Positions 1-4,373 of a stretch of 5,025 nucleotides of DNA are shown here, piece after piece. Source of the stretch: Candidatus Bathyarchaeota archaeon (GTDB lineage: Archaea > Thermoproteota > Bathyarchaeia > Bathyarchaeales > B26-1); the NCBI GenBank assembly GCA_018396795.1, contig JAGTRH010000112.1:1-5025 (forward strand). The letters are read 5' to 3'. Position numbers and translations under genes: made by a program. The notes under the pieces are model-generated. The model did not search any database. It was not told the origin of the DNA and saw only the letters and a list, made by a program, of their open reading frames with translations. The stretch's first letter is position 1, and each line of letters starts with the position of its first letter.

Positions 1-2
1 AG

Positions 3-227
3 CAGCAAGAGATAATTTTTAGAATTCTTGACCCGCCCAAAAACATAGGAGTCCACCTAACACCCAGCTACCTCATGGTGCCGAGAAAATCAGTCTCAGG
101 AGTTTTAGCTACCACAGAAAAGGAATACATAGCCTGCAAATACTGTCCAAGAGAAAGATGCGAGAACAGACGAAAACCATTCAGCGGAGAATATTTCGTC
201 ATCAAATGCGAAGCCAGAGATTCATAA
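3..227 (+). CDS. C-terminal part of a vitamin B12-dependent methionine synthase activation-domain protein (partial at left edge)
   Basis: The frame is open from the left edge to TAA at 225-227, giving 74 residues with no start in view. Residues 19-33 (LTPSYLMVPRKSVSG) match the conserved LTES-x-MxP-x-x-SVSG signature of the MetH reactivation domain (Met_synt_B12). A cysteine cluster follows, C45-x2-C48-P-x3-C53, then paired arginines, as I recall from short stand-alone archaeal and bacterial homologues near corrinoid methyltransferases. In MetH this domain binds S-adenosylmethionine for reductive remethylation of cob(II)alamin. Stand-alone forms are presumed to serve corrinoid-protein activation or methyl transfer. 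The family assignment rests on the motif. The specific partner, likely a corrinoid protein or methyltransferase gene to the left, is inference. The protein is probably cytoplasmic; no membrane segment is visible. Confidence 0.72.
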   Translation, partial: QQEIIFRILDPPKNIGVHLTPSYLMVPRKSVSGVLATTEKEYIACKYCPRERCENRRKPFSGEYFVIKCEARDS

Positions 228-487
228 GAAATAACACTAAATAATGCAGACAATAAACTACAAAATAAAATTACAAATTCAATATCAATTAATTACCAAC
301 ATAATTTAGCCAGCCTGAAAACTTACATTTGAAGTTCAAATCACTCATGATATCTTCGACCTGAATTGTGAGTTGATTAAAAAATTTAAATGCGCTATCT
401 TGCTATAAGATATGGGAATGAAACTCGTATTTTGATCTAATTATTGCTTTCTTTATTTCTTTTTCCATCCGTATCATTTATGTAAGG
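228..487. other. AT-rich intergenic region, no supported gene
   Basis: No convincing coding frame on either strand. It holds a perfect 15-bp palindrome at 327-341 (ATTTGAA-G-TTCAAAT). A TATA-like TTTAAATG at 385-392 lies about 25 bases before a 6-bp inverted repeat (TATCTT 396-401 / AAGATA 407-412). An ATG at 412 opens only a 7-residue frame (MGMKLVF) ending in TGA at 433-435. This could be a small transcript or a gene remnant; nothing firm can be said. Confidence 0.5.
327..341. repeat. Perfect 7-bp inverted repeat around one central base
   Basis: ATTTGAA at 327-333, central G334, TTCAAAT at 335-341. Arms this close would make a poor RNA hairpin, so a protein-binding dyad is the better reading. 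It lies 186 bases before the first toxin-antitoxin gene and 100 bases after the corrinoid-related gene. Chance is possible because the region is AT-rich. Confidence 0.45.
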
Positions 488-496
488 TTTAAATAT
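488..496 (+). promoter_or_regulatory. Archaeal TATA box for the UPF0175/DUF3368 operon
   Basis: TTTAAATAT at 488-496 would place transcription start near 516-520, just before the ribosome binding site at 522-527 and the TTG start at 534. A second TTTAAAT at 508-514 is the other copy of the tandem repeat. It lies too close to the start codon to serve as the TATA box unless the message is leaderless. Confidence 0.5.
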
Positions 497-522
497 GTAG
501 ACGTAGTTTTAAATCGTATACG
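488..522. repeat. Near-tandem repeat at about 20-bp period, candidate antitoxin operator
   Basis: Copy 1 (488-503, TTTAAATATGTAGACG) and copy 2 (508-522, TTTAAATCGTATACG) share TTTAAAT, GTA and ACG in order, with one small indel and one substitution. The 20-bp offset is close to two helical turns, which would put both copies on one face of the DNA. Copy 2 ends in the palindrome CGTATACG (515-522), abutting the ribosome binding site and the expected transcription start. Ribbon-helix-helix antitoxins usually repress their own operon through repeated sites like this; binding here is inference. Confidence 0.45.
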
Positions 523-527
523 GAGGT
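522..527 (+). promoter_or_regulatory. Ribosome binding site deciding the TTG start at 534
   Basis: GGAGGT at 522-527 sits 6 bases before TTG 534-536. No ATG or GTG with comparable spacing exists, so the TTG start is well supported. Confidence 0.75.
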
Positions 528-533
528 TGCATC

Positions 534-839
534 TTGTCTGAAGTGGTATCAGCTAGGTTGCCGAGGGAAAAGGTGAGACTTATTGAGGAGATAGCAAGGG
601 AAGAGAAGGTAGGGAAGGCAAGGATGTTAGGGAGGGCTTTAGGGCATTATATGCGAGAGTGGAAGCTCAGAAGGGCTGTGGAATTATATAGGGATGAATT
701 GGTTACGCTTTCAAGGGCTGCTGAGATCGCTGGGATATCGGTTTGGGAGATGATTGATGTGTTGGCTCGGAAGAAAATTACGCTTCAATACAGCGTTGAG
801 GATTTGGAAGAGGATCTGAGGGTGCTTGAGCGCGGATAA
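534..839 (+). CDS. UPF0175-family antitoxin with N-terminal ribbon-helix-helix domain
   Basis: A 101-residue antitoxin, the first gene of a type II toxin-antitoxin operon. Residues 4-43 read as a ribbon-helix-helix DNA-binding unit: a short strand VSARLP, then two helices rich in charged residues. Residues 48-86 carry the UPF0175 pattern: AVELYRDELVTLSRAAEIAG, then ISVWEMIDVLARKKITLQYS, where A62-A63, G67 and W71 fall at positions I recall as conserved. The acidic tail (residues 89-99) is the likely toxin-contact end. Its stop lies 14 nt inside the toxin gene, implying translational coupling. It should neutralise the DUF3368 protein and repress the operon through the repeats at 488-522. TTG is chosen as start because GGAGGT stands 6 bases upstream. 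The codons are markedly purine-rich (many AGG, GAG) compared with the toxin gene. Confidence 0.85.
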   Translation: MSEVVSARLPREKVRLIEEIAREEKVGKARMLGRALGHYMREWKLRRAVELYRDELVTLSRAAEIAGISVWEMIDVLARKKITLQYSVEDLEEDLRVLERG

Positions 840-1356
840 ACCCGTTGTCGCAGTTTCAAACTCTACACCCCTCATCTATCTAGCGAAGATTGGCAGGCTA
901 GATGTGCTAAGATCAATCTTCGGAAAAATCTTTATTCCCGAGGCAGTCTTCGAGGAGACTGTAACTAGAGGGAAGGCGCTTAACATTAGTGATGCATTCA
1001 TCATCGAAAGGGCTGTTGGAACATCGATTGTCAAAGAGAGGATAAAACCGGAAGTAGACGCTGAATATCAGTTTTTAGACACCAACATGAGACTCGGCTT
1101 AGGAGAGAAGGAAGCCATCAAACTATGCAAGCAACTAAACGCAAAATACCTAATAACAGACGATAAAGAAGCAAGGAGAGTGGCAAAAATACTTAATGTA
1201 ACGCCCATCGGAACCTGCAGCATAATAATCCAAGCCCACAAACAGAGAGCTATAACAAAAGATGAGGCAATCCAAATCTTAGATGAACTTTTAAAAGCTG
1301 GACTTAGAATCGACACAGAATTATATCGTAGAATCCTTCGTGAGCTAGAAACATAG
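826..1356 (+). CDS. DUF3368 (PIN-like) toxin, probable ribonuclease
   Basis: A 176-residue protein of the DUF3368 group of PIN-like nucleases, the usual partners of UPF0175 antitoxins. Visible motifs in order: VSNSTPLIYLAKIGRLDVL (residues 10-28), the DUF3368 N-terminal signature; IPEAVFEETV (37-46) with E39, E43 and E44; GLGEKEAI (91-98) with E94 and E96; and TDDKEARRVA (111-120) with D112 and D113. These supply most of the metal-binding acidic set of a PIN active site. The first acidic position is Asn12, a variant I believe occurs in this family but which could lower activity. The C-terminal helical tail (144-175) is typical in length. The TTG start at 826 overlaps the antitoxin end by 14 nt, so translation is probably coupled. 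PIN toxins cleave RNA; the target here cannot be told. Confidence 0.85.
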   Translation: MSADKPVVAVSNSTPLIYLAKIGRLDVLRSIFGKIFIPEAVFEETVTRGKALNISDAFIIERAVGTSIVKERIKPEVDAEYQFLDTNMRLGLGEKEAIKLCKQLNAKYLITDDKEARRVAKILNVTPIGTCSIIIQAHKQRAITKDEAIQILDELLKAGLRIDTELYRRILRELET

Positions 1357-1358
1357 CA

Positions 1359-1454
1359 ATGAACAGAGCATCTAATTTTAGCCAGTTCCCTGCGGAAAAT
1401 TTGTCTGACATGTTAAATAATTACGAAAATTTTATGAAGATAGTTAGGAGATAG
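1359..1454 (+). CDS. Possible 31-residue micro-ORF between toxin and dehydrogenase
   Basis: ATG 1359 to TAG 1452-1454 encodes 31 residues beginning MNRASNFSQF and ending KIVRR. It starts 2 nt after the toxin stop and ends 2 nt before the ATG at 1457, filling the gap exactly. The composition looks protein-like (polar start, then a possible amphipathic helix LSDMLNNYENFMKIVRR). No good ribosome binding site precedes it, so it would rely on coupling to toxin translation. It resembles nothing I recognise. It may be a real small protein, the tail of a decayed gene, or chance; a TATA-like TTAAATAATT (1413-1422) inside it argues for the last. Confidence 0.28.
   Translation: MNRASNFSQFPAENLSDMLNNYENFMKIVRR
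1413..1422 (+). promoter_or_regulatory. TATA-like box for the dehydrogenase
   Basis: TTAAATAATT at 1413-1422 would start transcription around 1440-1446, a sensible distance before either candidate start (ATG 1457 or TTG 1481). The upstream base context is not distinctive, so this is tentative. Confidence 0.35.
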
Positions 1455-1456
1455 GC

Positions 1457-2497
1457 ATGCGTGTTTGGAGGGCAATTAGTTTGAGGGCTGCGTATATAGA
1501 GAGACCTTATTCCATAAGAGTGATAGAGGCTGAAAAGCCAACCCCTGGTTTAAACGAGATTTTAGTTAAGGTTGAGGCATGTGGTGTATGCGGCACAGAC
1601 ATACATATCTATGAGGGGGAAGCGGGAATAGCCAAATACCCGCTCATCCCTGGACACGAGTTTTCTGGGAGAGTTGTGGAAGCGGGCGCCGACGCATCGA
1701 AATACGTTTCTGTAGGCGAGCGAGTGGCAGTCGACCCAACAGTAACATGCGGCCACTGCACTTTCTGCAGGTCTGGTAGGAAACACTTTTGTAGGGAATG
1801 GTCTCCCATAGGGGTTGTCAGAGATGGTGCCTTCGCCGAATATGTTAAGGTGCCAGCGCAACTTGCCCATAAAATCCCAAGTAACATATCCTTTGAGGCG
1901 GCGGCCTTAACAGAGCCATTAAGCTGCTGCATACATGGGTGGGAAAGGGTCTCGCCCAATCCGGGCTTCACAACGGTAATACTGGGAGCTGGCCCGATAG
2001 GTCTTATGCATCTTCAGCTAGCTAAAGTTTTAGGTGCCTCGCTTACTATAATTTCTGAACCGATGGAATTTAGGAGGAAACTTGCTGAGAAATTTGGAGC
2101 TGATATCGTGGTGAACCCTCTAGGAGAGGATCTTCAAAAGGTGGTCTACGAAGTGACTTCAGGCTTAGGCGCTGATGTGGTTATAGAGGCCGTTGGCGGA
2201 TCTAAATATTTAGAGGAGGCCTTAAGAATAGCTGGTCCAGGAGGAAAAATACTCGTGTTCGGAGTTGCCCCTGAAAGAGATTTAGCGCCCATTAGCCCCT
2301 ACACAGTATATAGAAGGGAACTAACAATACTAGGGAGCTTTATAAACCCCTATTCGATGGATAAGGCTGTATCCCTAATAGCATCAGGAAGAATAGACGT
2401 AAAAAGCCTAATATCGCACACGATATCTCTGGAAAACCTTGAAAAAGCATTGAAAAGAGAGATCGAAAAACCGATCAAAATTATAGTTAAACCGTAA
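1457..2497 (+). CDS. Zinc-dependent medium-chain alcohol/polyol dehydrogenase
   Basis: A 346-residue (338 if started at TTG 1481) member of the zinc-containing medium-chain dehydrogenase family, oxidising an alcohol or polyol, probably with NAD. Numbered from ATG 1457: catalytic zinc ligands are C45 (GVCGTD), H67-E68 (GHE) and E153 (TEPLSC). Structural zinc ligands are C98, C101, C104 and C112. The Rossmann motif is GAGPIG (177-182), and E201 at the end of the second strand favours NAD over NADP. The fold runs GroES-like domain, nucleotide domain, then the C-terminal return; all key residues are intact. It resembles the sorbitol/threonine/glucose dehydrogenase branch, but the substrate cannot be fixed from sequence. 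Coordinates give the longest frame. The family normally begins M-x-A-A-x, which matches LRAAY after TTG 1481, itself preceded by a strong GGAGGG. Confidence 0.93.
   Translation: MRVWRAISLRAAYIERPYSIRVIEAEKPTPGLNEILVKVEACGVCGTDIHIYEGEAGIAKYPLIPGHEFSGRVVEAGADASKYVSVGERVAVDPTVTCGHCTFCRSGRKHFCREWSPIGVVRDGAFAEYVKVPAQLAHKIPSNISFEAAALTEPLSCCIHGWERVSPNPGFTTVILGAGPIGLMHLQLAKVLGASLTIISEPMEFRRKLAEKFGADIVVNPLGEDLQKVVYEVTSGLGADVVIEAVGGSKYLEEALRIAGPGGKILVFGVAPERDLAPISPYTVYRRELTILGSFINPYSMDKAVSLIASGRIDVKSLISHTISLENLEKALKREIEKPIKIIVKP
1467..1472 (+). promoter_or_regulatory. Ribosome binding site pointing to TTG 1481 as dehydrogenase start
   Basis: GGAGGG at 1467-1472 lies 8 bases before TTG 1481-1483, stronger than GGAG at 1447-1450 which lies 6 bases before ATG 1457. 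Starting at 1481 removes eight residues not expected in the family. Confidence 0.55.
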
Positions 2498-2513
2498 CCC
2501 GATCACTCATCAA

Positions 2514-2599
2514 AACTTATTGTGAAACCAGTCAAATTCATCTGATATTATTCATTGCGCCTGAGAAAGTTGCCTAATAAAAGTATTTATCAATAAGTT
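2514..2599. repeat. 9-bp inverted repeat bracketing the convergent intergenic gap
   Basis: AACTTATTG (2514-2522) and CAATAAGTT (2591-2599) are perfect inverted arms 68 bases apart, just inside the ends of the dehydrogenase and DUF2703 genes. They could pair in read-through transcripts from either side. AT content makes chance plausible, and no strong T-run terminator is visible between them. Confidence 0.35.
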
Positions 2600-2610
2600 A
2601 AGAGTATAGA

Positions 2611-3045
2611 TTAAGTGGTGTTCGACTGTCCTTCATTTTCGTCATCTTCACAGCATGGTTTATTAATTAGGTTTAAGGCTGCAAACATTCCAGCTTTAAC
2701 CACTAAATCTGAGGTGATCGTTTCATATACCTTTTCTTCCACTTCGATTGTTCTACACTCATGAGGACTGCAATTATCACAGCATGGGCTTTGCCCCGTA
2801 TTTCCGTTAAGCCACTCTTCTATCGGCCGCCCTTCGATCCAAATCCTATTAGATTCTAAAGGGTTTTCATAGAATTCGCTTAGAGAGAACTCATCCTTCT
2901 CTAGTATAACTTCTATTCCAAGCGGTGTGAGAGTTTGCTTAAGGATGGAGACGGCCTTCTCGATTTCCTCACCCGTTGACATGCATCTCGGACATGTCTG
3001 CCCATTATGTATAAGTCTTTGCCACTTAATTCTCAGCTCCTTCAA
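2611..3045 (-). CDS. DUF2703 cysteine-rich protein
   Basis: A 144-residue protein matching DUF2703. It begins with the family-typical ELRIKWQRL, then a CPRC pair (C18, C21) where a thioredoxin-like fold would carry its active site. Next come EIEKAVSILKQTLTPLGIEV (27-46), NPLESNRIWIEGRPIEEWL (61-79), and a second cysteine group QSPCCDNC with C88, C89, C92 and C97. After a strand and helix (KAGMFAALNLI) the protein ends in another CC pair (131-132) and an acidic tail. The layout suggests thiol redox or metal/metalloid handling, and I recall homologues near arsenic and thioredoxin genes; the function is not established. TTG 3045 is the only usable start: an in-frame TAA lies eight codons upstream-side of the window's leader (3059-3061 region is out of frame), and the reading matches the family N-terminus. 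It lacks a well-spaced ribosome site of its own. Confidence 0.85.
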   Translation of the reverse strand: MKELRIKWQRLIHNGQTCPRCMSTGEEIEKAVSILKQTLTPLGIEVILEKDEFSLSEFYENPLESNRIWIEGRPIEEWLNGNTGQSPCCDNCSPHECRTIEVEEKVYETITSDLVVKAGMFAALNLINKPCCEDDENEGQSNTT

Positions 3046-3073
3046 ACCTTCATATCTTTACCTCTTCATCCAT
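3042..3073 (-). other. Two overlapping micro-ORFs in the DUF2703 leader
   Basis: On the minus strand, ATG 3073-3071 opens MDEEVKI ending in TGA 3052-3050. That stop overlaps ATG 3053-3051 (ATGA), which opens MKV ending in TGA 3044-3042. That stop overlaps the TTG 3045-3043 of DUF2703 (TTGA). GGAG at 3081-3078 serves the first and GAGGT at 3064-3060, 6 bases from its ATG, serves the second. From TTG 3045 that GAGGT is 14 bases away, too far for usual initiation, so termination-reinitiation is an attractive but unproven reading. Confidence 0.35.
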
Positions 3074-3074
3074 A

Positions 3075-3093
3075 AATCTCCTATAAGGAGATT
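3075..3093 (-). promoter_or_regulatory. Perfect 8-bp hairpin or dyad in the DUF2703 leader
   Basis: AATCTCCT (3075-3082), a 3-base loop, then AGGAGATT (3086-3093). On the minus-strand RNA the second arm contains GGAG, the ribosome binding site of the first micro-ORF, and the first arm its exact complement. The element could mask translation as RNA or bind a repressor as DNA near the transcription start. Confidence 0.5.
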
Positions 3094-3146
3094 GAACCTT
3101 CCTCATTAATTTTTCGCACTTAAGAAAGTTTTGGATGAGAAATGCG

Positions 3147-3156
3147 ATTATTTAAA
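3147..3156 (-). promoter_or_regulatory. TATA box for the DUF2703 gene
   Basis: On the minus strand TTTAAATAAT (3156-3147) would start transcription near 3125, giving a leader of about 80 bases that includes the hairpin and micro-ORFs. A weaker AT-rich stretch near 3103-3112 is an alternative that would put the start next to the hairpin. Confidence 0.45.
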
Positions 3157-3315
3157 GTCCACCTAGCTTTATTTGGCCTCAATTCTTGGTGCAATAGGCA
3201 AGTCAACTATCGTTCCGCTAAGCGCAAATGCCAAGGATTAAATCTAATAGGCAGAATAGTGACTATTCAAGAAAACCATTAGAATCTAGAAAAGCAAAGC
3301 GATAAAGTAACCATC

Positions 3316-3732
3316 CTATAGTTCGCGTGGATCAATCCTTTTTATTCCCGGTATATTGTCAAAGATGGTATCTGTTGAGATTATTGTGTGGTCTGGAACT
3401 TGATTTAGAACTGTAGCAGCATAATAGGCATCAAAAATTGAACTAATGTTATACTGCTTCATCAACGCTAAGGATAAGAGATCGATTTCATAGGTTGTTT
3501 CTAGGAAAACAAGGTTTTTTATGGCGGTTAAAGCCGCAAACCTAGCAATAAGCTCATCGGTAGAAATACCCTCCGCCCTTGAGACATAATATATTTCATG
3601 AAGACTTTCTCGTGAAGCATAAACTGTGCCTAAATCCCCCTTTATAATTTTTAATATAATTTTCTTAGCCGTAGGCTTTAGCCAATCCTCCTTCTTAATG
3701 TAAGCGTAAAGAACATCAGTCTCAATCATCAA
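3316..3732 (-). CDS. vapC: VapC-type PIN-domain toxin
   Basis: A PIN-domain ribonuclease of 138 residues (137 if started at the next codon, ATG 3729). All four acidic positions are present, numbered from TTG 3732: D6 (ETDVLYAYI), E46 (SLHEIYY), D101 (IFDAYYAA) and D121 (STDTIFD), with D125 as a further candidate. The alternating helices between them and the length fit archaeal VapC. It follows the VapB gene with a TTGA overlap (TTG start) or a TGATG one-base overlap (ATG start). The upstream GGAGGAG is 6 bases from TTG and 9 from ATG, so spacing does not decide. ATG with MIETDVL is the commoner N-terminus. VapC toxins cut specific RNAs until bound by VapB. The RNA target is unknown. The active site looks intact. 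Confidence 0.9.
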   Translation of the reverse strand: MMIETDVLYAYIKKEDWLKPTAKKIILKIIKGDLGTVYASRESLHEIYYVSRAEGISTDELIARFAALTAIKNLVFLETTYEIDLLSLALMKQYNISSIFDAYYAATVLNQVPDHTIISTDTIFDNIPGIKRIDPREL

Positions 3733-3977
3733 AGTTGTCTCCTCCTCTTCGCCCGTTTAACAGCGTCTTCACTAGCCATTCTTTCTGCCAAAATTTTCAG
3801 CTCTTTTCTACCCTTTTCAGTGACTAACCATCCTTCAGCTTCTTCACAAGGTATTTTTGGAAGCGGAATTATAACAAAAAAGGATCCCGCTGGTATAATT
3901 ATAGTTTTAGTCTTCCTAATACCAAACTCCTTTGGAATCGTTATTCTTCCTCTCTCATCAACCTTAACTATAGCCAC
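3729..3977 (-). CDS. vapB: VapB-type AbrB-fold antitoxin
   Basis: An 82-residue antitoxin starting at GTG 3977. Residues 3-27 (IVKVDERGRITIPKEFGIRKTKTII) are the swapped-hairpin AbrB/SpoVT DNA-binding domain. The IPKE helix region is short: the usual IREKLGI stretch is reduced to FGI, a form I recall in some archaeal VapB proteins. PAGSFFVIIPLP follows, then a C-terminal helix ending in a basic KRAKRRRQL tail that probably wraps the toxin. It should repress the operon and neutralise the VapC encoded next. A longer frame to ATG 4007 would add ten hydrophobic residues but would translate through the TATA box (3994-4002), so GTG 3977 is preferred. That makes the message nearly leaderless. Confidence 0.87.
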   Translation of the reverse strand: MAIVKVDERGRITIPKEFGIRKTKTIIIPAGSFFVIIPLPKIPCEEAEGWLVTEKGRKELKILAERMASEDAVKRAKRRRQL

Positions 3978-3993
3978 AATTATCCCAAAAAGA

Positions 3994-4002
3994 ATATATA
4001 AA
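3994..4002 (-). promoter_or_regulatory. TATA box of the vapBC operon
   Basis: TTTATATAT on the minus strand (4002-3994), centred about 22 bases before GTG 3977, puts transcription start at or within a few bases of that codon. No strong ribosome binding site is present (only GGGAT), as expected for a leaderless archaeal message. Confidence 0.6.
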
Positions 4003-4012
4003 CCCACAAATA

Positions 4013-4032
4013 TAAAATTTACCCAAATTTTA
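4013..4032. repeat. Perfect 8-bp inverted repeat upstream of the vapBC TATA box
   Basis: TAAAATTT (4013-4020), ACCC, AAATTTTA (4025-4032), beginning 11 bases upstream of the TATA box. The position suits an operator for the AbrB-type antitoxin or another regulator. Because the arms are pure A and T, chance is a real possibility. Confidence 0.4.
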
Positions 4033-4331
4033 AAAATATTCCCACTTATTTGATAAAAAAATTATTCTCGCAATCTTTCAATTTAATTAATGACTTTCTT
4101 CCTTTAGCTTGAATCCATCACAAGAATGGAATTATGATGCATGTAGGTAAAGTAGATAAAGTTAATAGTATTGATGCGTTCATCTTGACCTATTTGGTTA
4201 AGCTGCGTATCTTAATCATCTTGTCCCTTAACATTATGGCTAATCACAGGCATATACACGCTCAAATTTGCTATAGGCTTATAATCCCATTTTTACTTGT
4301 GGTTTATGACCTGTGTCCATCCTTAAATAGC
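4033..4331. other. AT-rich divergent intergenic region, no supported gene
   Basis: Lies between the divergent vapBC operon and the aspartic protease gene. The only sizeable frame (4134-4337, +, 67 codons) has two hydrophobic stretches but no good ribosome site, no recognisable family, and runs through the TATA box of the next gene. I treat it as chance. Minus-strand frames here are broken every 10-15 codons. No tRNA or clear structured RNA is seen. Confidence 0.5.
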
Positions 4332-4341
4332 CTTTAATAAA
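4332..4341 (+). promoter_or_regulatory. TATA box of the aspartic protease gene
   Basis: CTTTAATAAA at 4332-4341 would start transcription near 4360-4365, leaving a leader of about 10 bases before ATG 4374. The stretch GAGTGAGAG (4362-4370) is a weak ribosome site. Confidence 0.45.
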
Positions 4342-4373
4342 TAAATTATGCAGTGAATAGCGAGTGAGAGTAT

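Noticed and set aside
68..253. 61-codon minus-strand frame
   Set aside because: Lies opposite the MetH-activation-like coding frame, which carries a recognisable family motif.
1068..1316. 82-codon minus-strand frame inside the DUF3368 toxin gene
   Set aside because: Shadow of a recognised toxin; low-complexity hydrophobic translation.
1562..1971. Long minus-strand frames inside the dehydrogenase gene
   Set aside because: Shadow frames opposite a gene with intact zinc and nucleotide motifs; their translations resemble nothing.
3173..3241. 23-codon TTG frame with a GAIGKSTIVPL-like stretch that hints at a nucleotide-binding loop
   Set aside because: The spacing does not fit a Walker A motif, there is no ribosome site, and it is bounded by close stops; at most a gene remnant.
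3820..4053. 77-codon plus-strand frame
   Set aside because: Lies opposite the vapB gene, which matches the AbrB family.
4134..4337. 67-codon plus-strand frame with two hydrophobic stretches
   Set aside because: No good ribosome site, no recognisable family, biased AT-rich codons, and it runs through the likely TATA box of the protease gene.
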